Shown: positions 18,539-27,753, counted from the first letter of the stretch. The stretch is DNA of 64,000 bases from Anaerocolumna sp. (GCA_029256725.1 JAQSXJ010000057.1:1-64000); one strand, 5' to 3'. Numbers and translations are program-made. The notes: generated from the sequence alone by a model not told the origin.

Positions 18539-19366
18539 TTAGGCACCCGCCTTCTTCATTTTATATTCCAGAATATTTCTGATAATTAATATGATTACCG
18601 CTAAAATTACCAGCATTGAGGATACAGCAAAAGCTGCGGTAAAGTTAAATTCGCTGAAGAATATTTCAACCTGTAAGGGTAAGGTTATTGTCTTGCCCCT
18701 TAAATGTCCCGAGAGGACGGATACTGCTCCAAATTCCCCCATTGCTCTGGCAGTACATAATACAACTCCGTAGAGAAATGCCCATTTAATCTGGGGAAAA
18801 GTAATCTTTCGAAAGATTCGAAAGGCTCCTGCTCCCATAATAGCTGCAGCTTCTTCCTGATCAGAACCCTGCGCATGAAGAACTGGTATAATCTCTCTTG
18901 ATATAAAGGGAAAGGTTACAAAAACGGTACCAAGGATAACACCTGGAACTGCAAAGACAATTTTGATATCCAAGGCTGTCAGTATGCCATGTGTCCATCC
19001 GATTCGCCCAAAGGTAAGAATAAATATCAGTCCTGCAATGATGGGAGAAATAGCAAAGGGAATGTCTATTAATGTTGTTAGTAGTTTCTTCTTCCTGAAT
19101 TGATATTTCGTTACAGTCCAGGCTGCAAACAGACCGAATACTGTATTTACTGCCACTGCAGCCAAGGTGGCCTCCAAAGTTAAGAGAAGGGCTTTTATGG
19201 TATAGGAATCAAATACTGCTTTCTTATAAACTTCAATACCGCTTCTTAAAGCTTCCGTAATTACAACGACCAATGGCATGATTAACATAATAAATAAGAA
19301 CAGAATACTTATACTAATAAGAAAAATCTGGATGAACTTTGATTCCTTCTGCTGAGTTTTTTGCAT
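18539..19366 (-). CDS. cysW: Sulfate ABC transporter permease
   Basis: 275 residues with six membrane helices and the EAA loop (EEAAAIMGAGAFRIFRKITFPQIK, in part) that docks to CysA. The MGEFGAVSVLSGH segment is typical of CysW. It is coupled to cysT by a 15-base gap. Confidence 0.93.
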   Translation of the reverse strand: MQKTQQKESKFIQIFLISISILFLFIMLIMPLVVVITEALRSGIEVYKKAVFDSYTIKALLLTLEATLAAVAVNTVFGLFAAWTVTKYQFRKKKLLTTLIDIPFAISPIIAGLIFILTFGRIGWTHGILTALDIKIVFAVPGVILGTVFVTFPFISREIIPVLHAQGSDQEEAAAIMGAGAFRIFRKITFPQIKWAFLYGVVLCTARAMGEFGAVSVLSGHLRGKTITLPLQVEIFFSEFNFTAAFAVSSMLVILAVIILIIRNILEYKMKKAGA

Positions 19367-19381
19367 TATGACGGCTCCTTT

Positions 19382-20212
19382 CTATTCCCTGGTGAATTTA
19401 TTGGCATATACCTGTACTGAGTTGATGGCAAACAAGATAATAAAGGAGAAGGCCAGCATCACTAAGGCTATTGCGTTAGCTCCGTCATAGTTGAACTGCT
19501 CTAATTTGCTCATTATCAGGAGCGGAGCGATTTCTGTCTTAAAGGGTATATTTCCTGCGATAAAGACTACACTGCCGTATTCCCCTACAGCTCTTGCAAA
19601 AGCAAGGCCGAAACCGGTAAGCAATGCCGGCCTGATCTCTGGAAATACTATACGAAAGAATATTGTCGCTCTGCTGGCACCAAGAACATTCGCTGCTTCT
19701 TCGTATTGAGGGTCAAGATCTTCAAGCACCGGCTGTATAGTTCTTACAACAAAAGGTATTCCGATAAATACCATAGCAACAATGATTCCAAGCTTTGTAT
19801 AAGATACCTTTATGCCCCAGGCTCCCAGAAACTTTCCTATCATTCCTTTGTCGGAATAAAGGGTAGTAAGGGCTATACCAGCAACGGCTGTAGGCAGAGC
19901 AAAGGGAAGTTCAATAAGTCCGTCTACCAATCTCTTAAAAGGAAATTCATACCGTACAAGTACCCAGGCTAATATCACACCGAAAACTGCATTGATAATC
20001 GCGGCAATGAGGGAACAGGAAAAGCTCACTATATAACCGGAGACAATTCGTTTGTCCGTAACCGTATCGATAAAAGTATGTATTCCCATTGTGGAAGCAT
20101 TAAGTACCAGTGAAGCCATTGGAATCAGTACAACTAAGCTGAGTAAGGTTAAGGTGACTCCCATAGAAATTCCAAATCCCGGGATTACCTGCTTTCTTTT
20201 ACGACGTTTCAT
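19382..20212 (-). CDS. cysT: Sulfate ABC transporter permease
   Basis: 276 residues, six membrane helices, EAA loop with YEEAANVLGASR, and the CysT mark AVGEYGSVVFIAGN. I prefer the ATG at 20212, with GGAGG 11 bases upstream and a basic MKRRKRK start, over the ATG at 20230. It pairs with CysW to form the channel. Confidence 0.92.
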   Translation of the reverse strand: MKRRKRKQVIPGFGISMGVTLTLLSLVVLIPMASLVLNASTMGIHTFIDTVTDKRIVSGYIVSFSCSLIAAIINAVFGVILAWVLVRYEFPFKRLVDGLIELPFALPTAVAGIALTTLYSDKGMIGKFLGAWGIKVSYTKLGIIVAMVFIGIPFVVRTIQPVLEDLDPQYEEAANVLGASRATIFFRIVFPEIRPALLTGFGLAFARAVGEYGSVVFIAGNIPFKTEIAPLLIMSKLEQFNYDGANAIALVMLAFSFIILFAINSVQVYANKFTRE

Positions 20213-20240
20213 AGGTCTTAAGGCCTCCATTTATTCTTTC

Positions 20241-21284
20241 TCATTCACCGGTATATAACTGATCAAATATACCACCGTCGTCGAAATGTTTTTCCTGTGC
20301 CTGTTTCCAGCCACCGAATAACGGATCATCAATGGTTAACAATTCCAGATCAAGGTTGAAAACATTACTGAATTCCTTTAATATTTCAGGATTTGTAGGT
20401 CTGTAATAGTTCTCTCCTGCAAGCTTCTGACCTGCATCCGAGTAGAGATATTCAAGGTAAGCCGTAGCCACTTCTCTTGTTCCTCTGTCGTCTACCACCT
20501 TATCCACAAGGGCTACAGGAGGCTCTGCAAGAATACTTATGCTTGGTGTAATAATTTCATATTCATCGGGATTTTCCTTAATGGAAAGGTAAGCTTCATT
20601 TTCCCAGGCTAAGAGTACGTCGCCTTGACCATTTTCTACAAAAGTAGTGGTTGCACCTCTGGCACCGGAATCCAGTACCAATACGTTCTGGAAGAGCTTC
20701 TTTATGTAATCCTTTATCTGTGTTTCGTCGTGGTTATAGGTCTTATCTGCGTATCCCCAGGCAGCCAGGTAATTCCATCTTGCACCACCGGAAGTCTTAG
20801 GGTTGGGAGTAATTATTTTAACATCGTCTCTTATCAGGTCATCCCAATCATTAATCTGTTTCGGATTGTCTTTGCGAACCAGGAACACTATAGTCGAAGT
20901 ATAAGGAGAACTGTTATTTTCAAATTCACTCTGCCATCCGGCTTCAATAAGTCCGGCTTCTTCAATGGCAGTGATATCATAACCCAAGGCCAAGGTAACA
21001 ACATCTGCTTCATTACCTTCAATAACGGAACGTGCCTGCTTCCCGGAACCTCCATGAGAGGGCACTACAGTAACCTCCTGTCCGGTCTTCTCTTTCCAGT
21101 ATTTTGCGAATTCTTTGTTATAGGCTTCATACAATTCTCTGGTAGGATCGTAAGATACATTCGTAATTTCCACTGATTTCGCACTTGATGCATCTGCATC
21201 TTTACTCTTGTTGCCACAACCGGCTAATACCCCCGTTACTAATGCCATTGTTAATCCGAAAGTAAACAGTTTTCTGATTTTCAT
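20241..21284 (-). CDS. sbp: Sulfate-binding lipoprotein
   Basis: 347-residue solute-binding protein of the sulfate/thiosulfate family. Lipobox VLAGC (Cys23) anchors it outside the membrane. Family blocks: [63 protein letters not shown] and [12 protein letters not shown]; these line the anion pocket. First gene of the eight-gene sulfate operon, behind a good promoter. Thiosulfate binding cannot be excluded, but the downstream ATP sulfurylase supports sulfate. Confidence 0.94.
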   Translation of the reverse strand: MKIRKLFTFGLTMALVTGVLAGCGNKSKDADASSAKSVEITNVSYDPTRELYEAYNKEFAKYWKEKTGQEVTVVPSHGGSGKQARSVIEGNEADVVTLALGYDITAIEEAGLIEAGWQSEFENNSSPYTSTIVFLVRKDNPKQINDWDDLIRDDVKIITPNPKTSGGARWNYLAAWGYADKTYNHDETQIKDYIKKLFQNVLVLDSGARGATTTFVENGQGDVLLAWENEAYLSIKENPDEYEIITPSISILAEPPVALVDKVVDDRGTREVATAYLEYLYSDAGQKLAGENYYRPTNPEILKEFSNVFNLDLELLTIDDPLFGGWKQAQEKHFDDGGIFDQLYTGE

Positions 21285-21396
21285 AAATACTCCTTTCCTC
21301 CTTCATGAAGCCTGCTATTGACTATTCCTGATATGCCAAAGACAGTAGCTCCTGACTTAATGTATTTTAATTCATATATGATTACTATGATTTATG

Positions 21397-21425
21397 ATTA
21401 TACTTTAGAAGTAATAGTTATGCAA
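21397..21425 (-). promoter_or_regulatory. Sigma-A promoter of sulfate operon
   Basis: TTGCAT (21425-21420), 17-base spacer, TATAAT (21402-21397) on the minus strand, about 110 bases before sbp. The leader has no recognisable riboswitch. Confidence 0.65.
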
Positions 21426-21498
21426 CAGTAAAAAGGTAAAACGTTTGCGTAGCTATTAAGACTGCATAAATCCTGCATTTTAGAATTGAAGTGGCAAA

Positions 21499-21542
21499 GG
21501 GAGCGGCTTCTTAACTAAATGAATAGTTAAGAATCTGCTCCC
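21499..21542 (-). terminator. Hairpin after GNAT remnant
   Basis: GGGAGC plus TTCTTAACTA stem with complementary arm and 6-base loop. T-tracts are short on either side; it separates the remnant from the sulfate operon. Confidence 0.6.
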
Positions 21543-21555
21543 TATATCTTTTGTA

Positions 21556-21914
21556 TTATTGAATTCTTATTTTCTTTATACTGTTACTATTAGTTTTTAA
21601 TTTATAAGCCATAGGTGAAAAGCTTGGACCAGACATAAATCCAAGACTGCGATATAAACTTTCTGCTGGATTGCCTACGGTTACAAATAGTCGCATGGCC
21701 TGTGCGTTGTTCTTTTGTTTGGTTATTGTTAGTGCGCGTTGTATCATATATTTGGCTAAACCGTGGCTGCGATACTTCGGATGAACTGCTATGTCATAAA
21801 TATTCGTAAAATTATTAGGAACATAAGTATTGAAACCTATTAAACAAGCTGCTACAGGAATATTATTATCATAAATAATACAGGACTGCTTGTATTTATT
21901 TACATAACAAGTAC
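21556..21914 (-). pseudogene. GNAT acetyltransferase remnant, N-terminus missing
   Basis: A minus-strand frame encodes the C-terminal half of a GNAT fold: NNIPVAACLIGF, YDIAVHPKYRSHGLAKYMIQRAL (strand 4 and the acetyl-CoA loop, shown in part), then LFVTVGNPAESLYRSLGF. Upstream, the frame runs straight into the lacI stop codon region with no ATG, GTG or TTG before the internal Met at 21747. The N-terminal half (about 60-100 residues) is therefore gone, and the fragment abuts the lacI 3' end. It may be read through from lacI, but no start supports translation. Confidence 0.75.
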
Positions 21915-22934
21915 TTAAGTATGCTTTGCTACACTCTCTCTGATTGCTAATTTATAGGGAAGAAATATTTTCATCGGCAGTTTATGATTTTTATTAATGC
22001 GGTTAACAAGTGTCTGCACAGCAATATTGCCCAGTTCGGATTTGGGCATACCTATGGTGGTAAGCATTGGTGACACGTAGCCTGCAAGTTCAATATCATC
22101 CATACCAATAACCGAAATATCCTCCGGTATCTTTATACCTGCTTCTGTGAAGCGGCGAATTGCAGCAATGGCTGCAACATCTGTAGCGCAGAATACGGCA
22201 GTGGGCAGAGGGTTCGCTTTTTTTAGCAGCATTTCTGCGCCTTGATATCCTCCGGCTCCGTTCTGAGGACAGGAACAGACGATACTGTTGTCATATTCCA
22301 GCTTCTTTTTCGAGGCAATATTTATGTAAGCGTTATAGCGGGCTTCATTAACGGTTTCACCAATATAACCTATTCGTTTATGTCCGCATTGAAGCAAATA
22401 ATTTAGAGCCTCACGGGTCGCTTCATAACCGTCACAAATTACCTGATCTAGGTCGGCATCTATTACATTACGACCAACATATACAATATTTTTATAATGT
22501 GCTTTCAAGAATTTTATGGTTCCCATTTCAAAACGGCCGATAACAATTGCACCATCTGTTTTCACGGATTCGATTTTCTTAAGCAAGTCCAGATTGGTGA
22601 TGTCTAGTACAGAATAAGATAAGGATACCACATAACCCAGACTGAGGGCTTTTTGCTCAACAGCCCGGGCAACCTGCGCAAAAAATGGATTATCTTCTAA
22701 ATTCTTTGTTCTACCAAGGATACAGGTTATTGTAAGCGGTACTTTCACTTTATTATTTTTGTTCTGCTTTAACTCGATGGCTGTTTGATTGGGGACATAT
22801 TCTGTCTCTCTGATGATTTCCCACACTTTGTCACGTATTTCCTTACGTGCAAAATTACCATCTTCCGAATTTATGATACGGGAAACGGTGGAAACTGATA
22901 CACCTGCACGCTTCGCAATTTCCTTTAATGTCAT
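21915..22934 (-). CDS. LacI family transcriptional regulator
   Basis: 339 residues. The N-terminal helix-turn-helix and hinge (TLKEIAKRAGVSVSTVSRIIN) are followed by a periplasmic-binding-like sugar domain (from about residue 65), with the usual YIGE, VFCATDVAAIAA, DISVIGMDDIELAGYVSP and LTTIGMPKSELG blocks, closest to GalR/EbgR-type regulators. It is preceded by GAGGAGG. No sugar genes lie next to it, so the effector and targets are unknown. The adjacent cation exporter is not an obvious target. Confidence 0.9.
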   Translation of the reverse strand: MTLKEIAKRAGVSVSTVSRIINSEDGNFARKEIRDKVWEIIRETEYVPNQTAIELKQNKNNKVKVPLTITCILGRTKNLEDNPFFAQVARAVEQKALSLGYVVSLSYSVLDITNLDLLKKIESVKTDGAIVIGRFEMGTIKFLKAHYKNIVYVGRNVIDADLDQVICDGYEATREALNYLLQCGHKRIGYIGETVNEARYNAYINIASKKKLEYDNSIVCSCPQNGAGGYQGAEMLLKKANPLPTAVFCATDVAAIAAIRRFTEAGIKIPEDISVIGMDDIELAGYVSPMLTTIGMPKSELGNIAVQTLVNRINKNHKLPMKIFLPYKLAIRESVAKHT

Positions 22935-23008
22935 AACTGAAAGACCTCCTCAAACCCGTTTATTTGAGATTATACCCAGTAAATCCTACAAAGTCAATAT
23001 GAATATAG

Positions 23009-23905
23009 TTATATAACTCTACCATTATAACTATTATCATTTAAATATGGTTCAAGATGTACATTTACCTGTGCACTTTGATTCATATGGGCTCGAATAG
23101 CATTTTCGATTTCATGAACCAATATGTGGGTCTCTAATATATTCAGACAGGGTTCAACCAGTATATGCATATCAATATATAAATTCTCTATACTTCCTCT
23201 GCTACGTATTTTATGGGTGTCTTTCACTTCATCAAAGCTCATTACGATTTTTCTGATCTCTTCCGTATCCACCACTACTCCGTCAAGAAGAATGTTACAG
23301 TTACGCTTTCCGACTTCATAAGCACTATGAAAGATAAAGCTGGATACAATAATAGAAAGGATAGGGTCGATTACATTGGGTAATCCAAGCTTTATGCCAA
23401 TAACGGTAAATAATACACCAAGTGAAATATAAATGTCACTTCTTGTATGGATGGAATCAGAAATAAGAATCATGCTGCCAAGTTTCCTGCCTTCCAGGTA
23501 TTCACCCATGGATACGAAAAAGTTGACAACCAGGGTCAGGAATAATACCAGAAGGCTTAGAAGGGAAATCTCAGGTTTCATGGGATTTCTTAATACATGA
23601 ATAGCATTTATAAGGACTTTCCCTCCTACTAGAAGGAGCATAAATGCAATAAATAGTCCGGCAAGAGTCTCATATTTGTTATGACCATAAGGATGCTCTC
23701 TGTCTTCCGGTTTTGCTGCCATACCTATTCCAATCAGCCCTATAATATTGGACATACCATCGGATAAAGAATGCAATCCGTCAGCTGTTACACTTGTGCT
23801 TTTTGAAATTGAACCTATAAGAATCTTAAGACACGCTACCAGCAAGTTTATCAGGAGTATAAGCAGAAGGCACTTTTGAACCCTTTTAAACTTATTCTTT
23901 TCCAT
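23009..23905 (-). CDS. Cation diffusion facilitator transporter
   Basis: 298-residue CDF exporter. Six membrane helices come first, with the metal-site pairs in ADGLHSLSD (helix 2) and SDSIHTRSD (helix 5). A C-terminal cytoplasmic ferredoxin-like domain follows, with the IDMHILVEPCLNILETHILVHEIE block (shown in part). The His/Asp pairs fit zinc or manganese/iron; sequence alone does not decide. It has its own GAGAGGAATAG ribosome site. Confidence 0.9.
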   Translation of the reverse strand: MEKNKFKRVQKCLLLILLINLLVACLKILIGSISKSTSVTADGLHSLSDGMSNIIGLIGIGMAAKPEDREHPYGHNKYETLAGLFIAFMLLLVGGKVLINAIHVLRNPMKPEISLLSLLVLFLTLVVNFFVSMGEYLEGRKLGSMILISDSIHTRSDIYISLGVLFTVIGIKLGLPNVIDPILSIIVSSFIFHSAYEVGKRNCNILLDGVVVDTEEIRKIVMSFDEVKDTHKIRSRGSIENLYIDMHILVEPCLNILETHILVHEIENAIRAHMNQSAQVNVHLEPYLNDNSYNGRVI

Positions 23906-23945
23906 AGACTATTCCTCTCAGATTAATATGTTTAGGGTAGAAAAA

Positions 23946-23982
23946 ATCCATGGTAACAATTATTTAAAATTGTCCCATGGAT
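23946..23982 (-). terminator. Terminator of flavodoxin operon
   Basis: ATCCATGG / CCATGGAT outer stem with ACAATT / AATTGT inside, then six T on the minus strand. It lies about 315 bases past the flavodoxin stop. Confidence 0.75.
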
Positions 23983-24297
23983 AAATTTCCACTGTCTCTT
24001 ATAGAGACCCGACTACATGTATATGGATACACTGTCTGTTCATATTTATATTTATATAGGTAAACCCAAATAGGGAGGCGAAAGCATGAGTTATATGATA
24101 TATATATATTAATATATGATACCAGAGATTAAAGTGTTATTACTTTTTTATATTTTTTACATCTCTTCTGGACACTCTATACCCAGTAATAACATAGCTT
24201 CTCCTATTAATTTCTGTACTCCGTATACTAATAGTAACCGTGTTCTGCTCCTGTTACATACATTTATGAAAATTGAAGGTATCTTTTCTGTAAATTG
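23983..24297. other. Space after flavodoxin with a possible gene tail
   Basis: A minus-strand frame ending near 24158 reads as about 40 residues without a start (LLLVYGVQKLIGEAM and a Cys-Pro-Glu-Glu end). It resembles a protein C-terminus, but I cannot assign a family. Otherwise only AT-rich sequence. Confidence 0.25.
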
Positions 24298-24837
24298 TCA
24301 AATATTCTCTTTTCTTTCGATAATTTTCTTAATAGCTTCTAGTGTATGTTTTGTAAGTTGTTTTAAGTCAGCCTCATTGATTTTATAAGAGGAAGTTTCT
24401 TTTCTGGTAATTTGGGAACTTGGCGGAAGTAATTCTGATAAATGTTGATCCAGAAGTATTACAGGTGACTTTCCTGTTCTTTTTAAGAGTTCTTGAGCCA
24501 GTTTCGGATTTCCACCATCTGCTCCTCCGCTTATAGAAATAAAACCATAAGGTCTGGGATTGCGTTTAAGAGTGCTTAAATATGCCCGCAGAGGCGAAGC
24601 TGTCTTACCCATCCAGATTGGCCCGAATAAGAGTACTAGATCATACTCTTTGGTTATATCCGGAAGGGGATCAACTTTAGGCATCCGGGAAAACATCATA
24701 TCTAAAAGGATAGTCATCATAGACAAGGGTTTTGAGGTAGTTACTTTATAATGCTTAGCGGATAGTTCTTTGGCAACACTTTCTGCAAGCGCTTCATTAT
24801 TACCTGTGTAGGAATAAGAAATGATAATTGTTTTCAT
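24298..24837 (-). CDS. Flavodoxin
   Basis: 179-residue flavodoxin-fold protein. The N-terminal FMN phosphate loop is SYTGNNEALA. The segment PIWMGKTASPLRAYL lies in the usual place of the FMN-contacting loop, and FISISGGADGG forms the third. No signal peptide. It should carry electrons in the cytosol. It is last in a TetR-controlled cluster with a membrane FMN-binding protein, which suggests a small redox module. Spacing to the upstream gene is 10 bases. Confidence 0.85.
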   Translation of the reverse strand: MKTIIISYSYTGNNEALAESVAKELSAKHYKVTTSKPLSMMTILLDMMFSRMPKVDPLPDITKEYDLVLLFGPIWMGKTASPLRAYLSTLKRNPRPYGFISISGGADGGNPKLAQELLKRTGKSPVILLDQHLSELLPPSSQITRKETSSYKINEADLKQLTKHTLEAIKKIIERKENI

Positions 24838-24847
24838 AAAATCCTCC

Positions 24848-25309
24848 TTAATTTTCTTCTTTTGCTTTCTTTAATGCATTTTCCAATGCTTTAAGATGAG
24901 CTTTTGATGTAAGTGTTGCACCACTGATGGCATCCACCTGTAATGATTGTGAATTCTTTGCCTTTTGAAATAAATCTAATATTGTAACACCTTCTGATAA
25001 TTCTGTGGGGTTGCCATTGTTATCCAGAGCACCTTTTAGTATTTTGATGTTTTGCATTTCCCCACCGGTTATGGTTAGTTCAACCGCGGCATCTCTGAAA
25101 TGCCCTTTTGTACCGCTATATTCACCAACATAAACACCATCTTTCAAATTCGAGAAGTCTATATTCTCAATGGTAAGAGCTGTAAGTTCATTCCGCTCTC
25201 CGCTATCAACCCAAATTGCTGCAAGTCCCCCAAGGACTAGAACTAATAATATAATTACAATAATATGCCAAAGGCGCAGTTTCTTTCTATTTTCGTTTGA
25301 GTTTATCAT
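24848..25309 (-). CDS. Membrane-anchored FMN-binding domain protein
   Basis: 153 residues: one N-terminal membrane helix (about 13-33) and an extracytoplasmic FMN-binding domain of the RnfG/NqrC/PplA kind. The DAISGATLTSKA motif holds the Thr to which FMN can be covalently linked, and DGVYVGEYSGTKGHF starts the domain. Family members take flavin from ApbE and move electrons outside the membrane. It sits between a flavodoxin and a small acidic protein in one operon. A complete Rnf complex is absent. Confidence 0.85.
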   Translation of the reverse strand: MINSNENRKKLRLWHIIVIILLVLVLGGLAAIWVDSGERNELTALTIENIDFSNLKDGVYVGEYSGTKGHFRDAAVELTITGGEMQNIKILKGALDNNGNPTELSEGVTILDLFQKAKNSQSLQVDAISGATLTSKAHLKALENALKKAKEEN

Positions 25310-25353
25310 TTACATCTCCAATCTGCAAATCAACAATTGCTAACACTGCTATA

Positions 25354-25641
25354 TTATTTCAGGGTTATTGTCACATGTCTATTTTGATCTGTCTCCTCTA
25401 CATCAATTAAAGTACAGGGAAGCGTAAGCTCGCCACTGTTTAATGCATCAATAATGCTGTCCAAATCAACCTCCTCAAGCATTTTTAAGTCATCTCCTTT
25501 GGCTTCCTTTTGTGCGAATTTCATTCCCATTTTAATGAGAAAGAAAGGAATTGACACATCGGTTGTTACTTTTCCATTTTCAACCACGTTAATATGAAAG
25601 CTTTTAGGTTTGATTGGCTTTGATTTTTCAGGTTTATCCAT
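25354..25641 (-). CDS. Small acidic hypothetical protein
   Basis: 95 residues, preceded by AAGGAGG. A beta-hairpin-like start (INVVENGKVTTDVSIPFFLIKMGMKF) leads to a short acidic helix region with DLDSIIDALNSGELTLPCTLIDVEE and a beta end. The layout resembles SHOCT-like or DUF4097-associated small proteins, but I am not certain of a family. First gene of the flavodoxin operon and directly behind one of the two TetR-type operators, so it is probably part of the regulated response. Confidence 0.6.
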   Translation of the reverse strand: MDKPEKSKPIKPKSFHINVVENGKVTTDVSIPFFLIKMGMKFAQKEAKGDDLKMLEEVDLDSIIDALNSGELTLPCTLIDVEETDQNRHVTITLK

Positions 25642-25662
25642 TTATAATCCTCCTTTTTAATA

Positions 25663-25692
25663 TATGAATGAATATAAATAAATTCGTTCATT
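25663..25692. promoter_or_regulatory. TetR-type operator upstream of flavodoxin operon
   Basis: Arm TATGAATGAA (25663-25672), 10-base spacer, arm TTCGTTCATT (25683-25692). Same arm length and spacing as the site before tetR, with two mismatches. It lies 22 bases before the 95-residue gene. Confidence 0.65.
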
Positions 25693-25721
25693 TTTCTTTC
25701 AAAAAATACTGCTCCGTTAAG

Positions 25722-26303
25722 TTAGCTGGAGCAGTCCATAAGGCTATTCATAATAAGTTCCGTTATATGCTCTAAAAGCTCCGGAAAATACTCAAACCCT
25801 ATTTCTTCTTTATGTGTATCGATGTTCGTAATAGCGGCAAAGATCATCATAATCATTTTGCTGTCGATGTCTTTTCTCATTTTTCCTTGTGCCTGCCAGC
25901 GGTTTACCAGCTCTAGAAAACTGTCGTATAAGAAATCTACTGTATCCAGACCATTTTCTTCTCGATATACCTGTTCAAGTTTTTCAAAAACACTTCTGTT
26001 ATACCATTCTTTTAGAATTGGATTAGTCCGTATTCCCTCTGTATTGGATTTCAGCATCTGTTTTACTACAATCAGTGGATTCTGATCCAGATCAAGTGAC
26101 TGAAGACAAGATTGCTTAAGTTTCGTGTTTTCTTCCAGGTAGATATCCATAAACAGTTTTTCTTTGGAGGAATAATAATTATAAAAAGTTCCTACTGCCA
26201 TTCCGGCTTTCTTTGTTATTGCAGATATATTTGTGTCTTTAAAGCCATTTAAGCTGAATAGTTCTTTCGCACAGTTATAAATCAATGTTTTTTTATCTTC
26301 CAC
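25722..26303 (-). CDS. TetR family regulator
   Basis: 193 residues with an N-terminal TetR helix-turn-helix (KELFSLNGFKDTNISAIT, then GMAVGTFYNYYSSKEKLF) and a helical ligand domain. The start is GTG at 26303 behind GGAGG. A perfect inverted repeat lies in front of it, and a near copy precedes the flavodoxin operon. I therefore infer it represses itself and the three genes downstream. Ligand unknown; small redox-active or lipophilic molecules are typical. Confidence 0.9.
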   Translation of the reverse strand: MEDKKTLIYNCAKELFSLNGFKDTNISAITKKAGMAVGTFYNYYSSKEKLFMDIYLEENTKLKQSCLQSLDLDQNPLIVVKQMLKSNTEGIRTNPILKEWYNRSVFEKLEQVYREENGLDTVDFLYDSFLELVNRWQAQGKMRKDIDSKMIMMIFAAITNIDTHKEEIGFEYFPELLEHITELIMNSLMDCSS

Positions 26304-26328
26304 TTGTGTACCTCCATAAAATTATCTG

Positions 26329-26358
26329 TATGAATGAAAAATAAAATATTCATTCATA
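26329..26358. promoter_or_regulatory. TetR autoregulatory operator
   Basis: Perfect inverted repeat TATGAATGAA (26329-26338), 10-base spacer, TTCATTCATA (26349-26358), 25 bases before the GTG start. A further GAATGAATGAAT half-site lies at 26402-26413. Confidence 0.7.
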
Positions 26359-26643
26359 TTATAGCTTTCAACATTAAAATTGTCAAGATGATTACTGTAA
26401 AGAATGAATGAATTTAATAGAAGCGCTCTAATTATAATGATTAGCTCAATAAATATATTGTTATAAAAATAACAAGTTACCAAGAATTGATTTATTTTGC
26501 ATATTCTGGTATTATTATGACAAAAAAGTAGTACAAATTGTTATCAAAAACGCATTGACAGTAAGTGGCTGGAACTTCATTTTAAGACTTCCGTTGGCTT
26601 ATTTATTTTTTCTTTTTTCATAGAATTAGCTTTAGGATACATT

Positions 26644-27633
26644 ATGTGTAATTCTGAATATCTAAACACAACTGTTTCGATGTTTATATTCAAATTCATC
26701 CTTGTACCCTTTACCGTCAATTTTATATGTATCCTGGTTAATTTTGTTGTGATACGTTCAAAGACGATTTCTCAAGTACATAAGGTATATATCATTTCTT
26801 TATTGTTTGTAGTTATATGCTTTGTATTATTTACGGTGCATGTTGCATTTGCTGCACTATATTTTATCTTTGCACTTCCTATTATGCTTACAATTATTTA
26901 TGCTGATTATCGTCTTACCATTATTACTTCTGCCTTGAGCATGGTTGGTATGGTTACCTCGGAGTTATTTATTACATGGGATATGGACAAAGTTAATATC
27001 TTTGATGATTCTATCAGATTAGTTGACTTTCTTATTTCTTTATTTATATTGTTAGCCTTTTCTGCAGTGAGTATGGTTGTCATACGCTTTGAGCGTGAGA
27101 AAAACACTGCCAGCATCCAAAAAGAATTGGAAAGACAGCAGCTCCAGAAAAAACTGCAGACAGATGAGCTGACAGGTATTTTTAACCGCAGGGCTTTACA
27201 TGATACCATTAAAGATATGGATACGGATAGTTCTGAAAATACCTGTATTTTTGTTATGCTTGATATTGATAATTTTAAAACCTTAAACGATTCTTTCGGA
27301 CATATATTCGGTGACGAATGCCTTCAACAGATGGGACGTATTTTAAAGAAAAACTGTACAGATTCAATCCCTTTTCGTTATGGTGGTGATGAATTCTGCA
27401 TTTTGTTTCCAAACGCTTCTGTTGAAGAAACTGTTAAGACCTGTGAAAAGATCAGCACAGATCTTCAGGCCGTTAATTTTGATAATTTGGAAAATATTAA
27501 ATTGACAGCCAGTATCGGAATATCCGGTTTTTATAAGCATATGGATTCGGCAAGACTTATCGTTAATGCAGACCAGGCTTTATATGCGGCAAAGACAGTA
27601 AAAAATACCATACATATATATAGCGGAAGCTGA
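26644..27633 (+). CDS. Membrane-bound diguanylate cyclase (GGDEF)
   Basis: 329 residues. About five hydrophobic segments fill residues 13-146. A coiled linker (150-172) leads to the GGDEF domain, with the intact active site GGDEF at 247-251 and metal ligand in MLDIDNFK. It should make cyclic-di-GMP. The feedback I-site RxxD is not conserved: the position reads NCTD (237-240), so product inhibition may be weak. The start is supported by AGGAT before the ATG, a modest ribosome site. It stands alone. The sensor input is unknown. Confidence 0.9.
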   Translation: MCNSEYLNTTVSMFIFKFILVPFTVNFICILVNFVVIRSKTISQVHKVYIISLLFVVICFVLFTVHVAFAALYFIFALPIMLTIIYADYRLTIITSALSMVGMVTSELFITWDMDKVNIFDDSIRLVDFLISLFILLAFSAVSMVVIRFEREKNTASIQKELERQQLQKKLQTDELTGIFNRRALHDTIKDMDTDSSENTCIFVMLDIDNFKTLNDSFGHIFGDECLQQMGRILKKNCTDSIPFRYGGDEFCILFPNASVEETVKTCEKISTDLQAVNFDNLENIKLTASIGISGFYKHMDSARLIVNADQALYAAKTVKNTIHIYSGS

Positions 27634-27722
27634 TAAATGCTGATTACATGATTACACGCTGATTACATACCTAAAATACAGCGATAGTAAGGTTTGTTTA
27701 AAAGCAAATTGTAAAAGCTGAC

Positions 27723-27753
27723 AAAGACTGCCTAAGGTATTAAGGCAGTCTTT
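27723..27753 (+). terminator. Bidirectional terminator
   Basis: AAAGACTGCCT / AGGCAGTCTTT stem, 9-base loop, T-rich on the plus strand and A-rich before it. It separates the convergent GGDEF and pyrophosphatase-like genes. Confidence 0.75.

Noticed and set aside
20625-21176. Plus-strand 183-residue frame opposite sbp
   Set aside because: It is fully antisense to a clear sulfate-binding protein gene and has no family resemblance.
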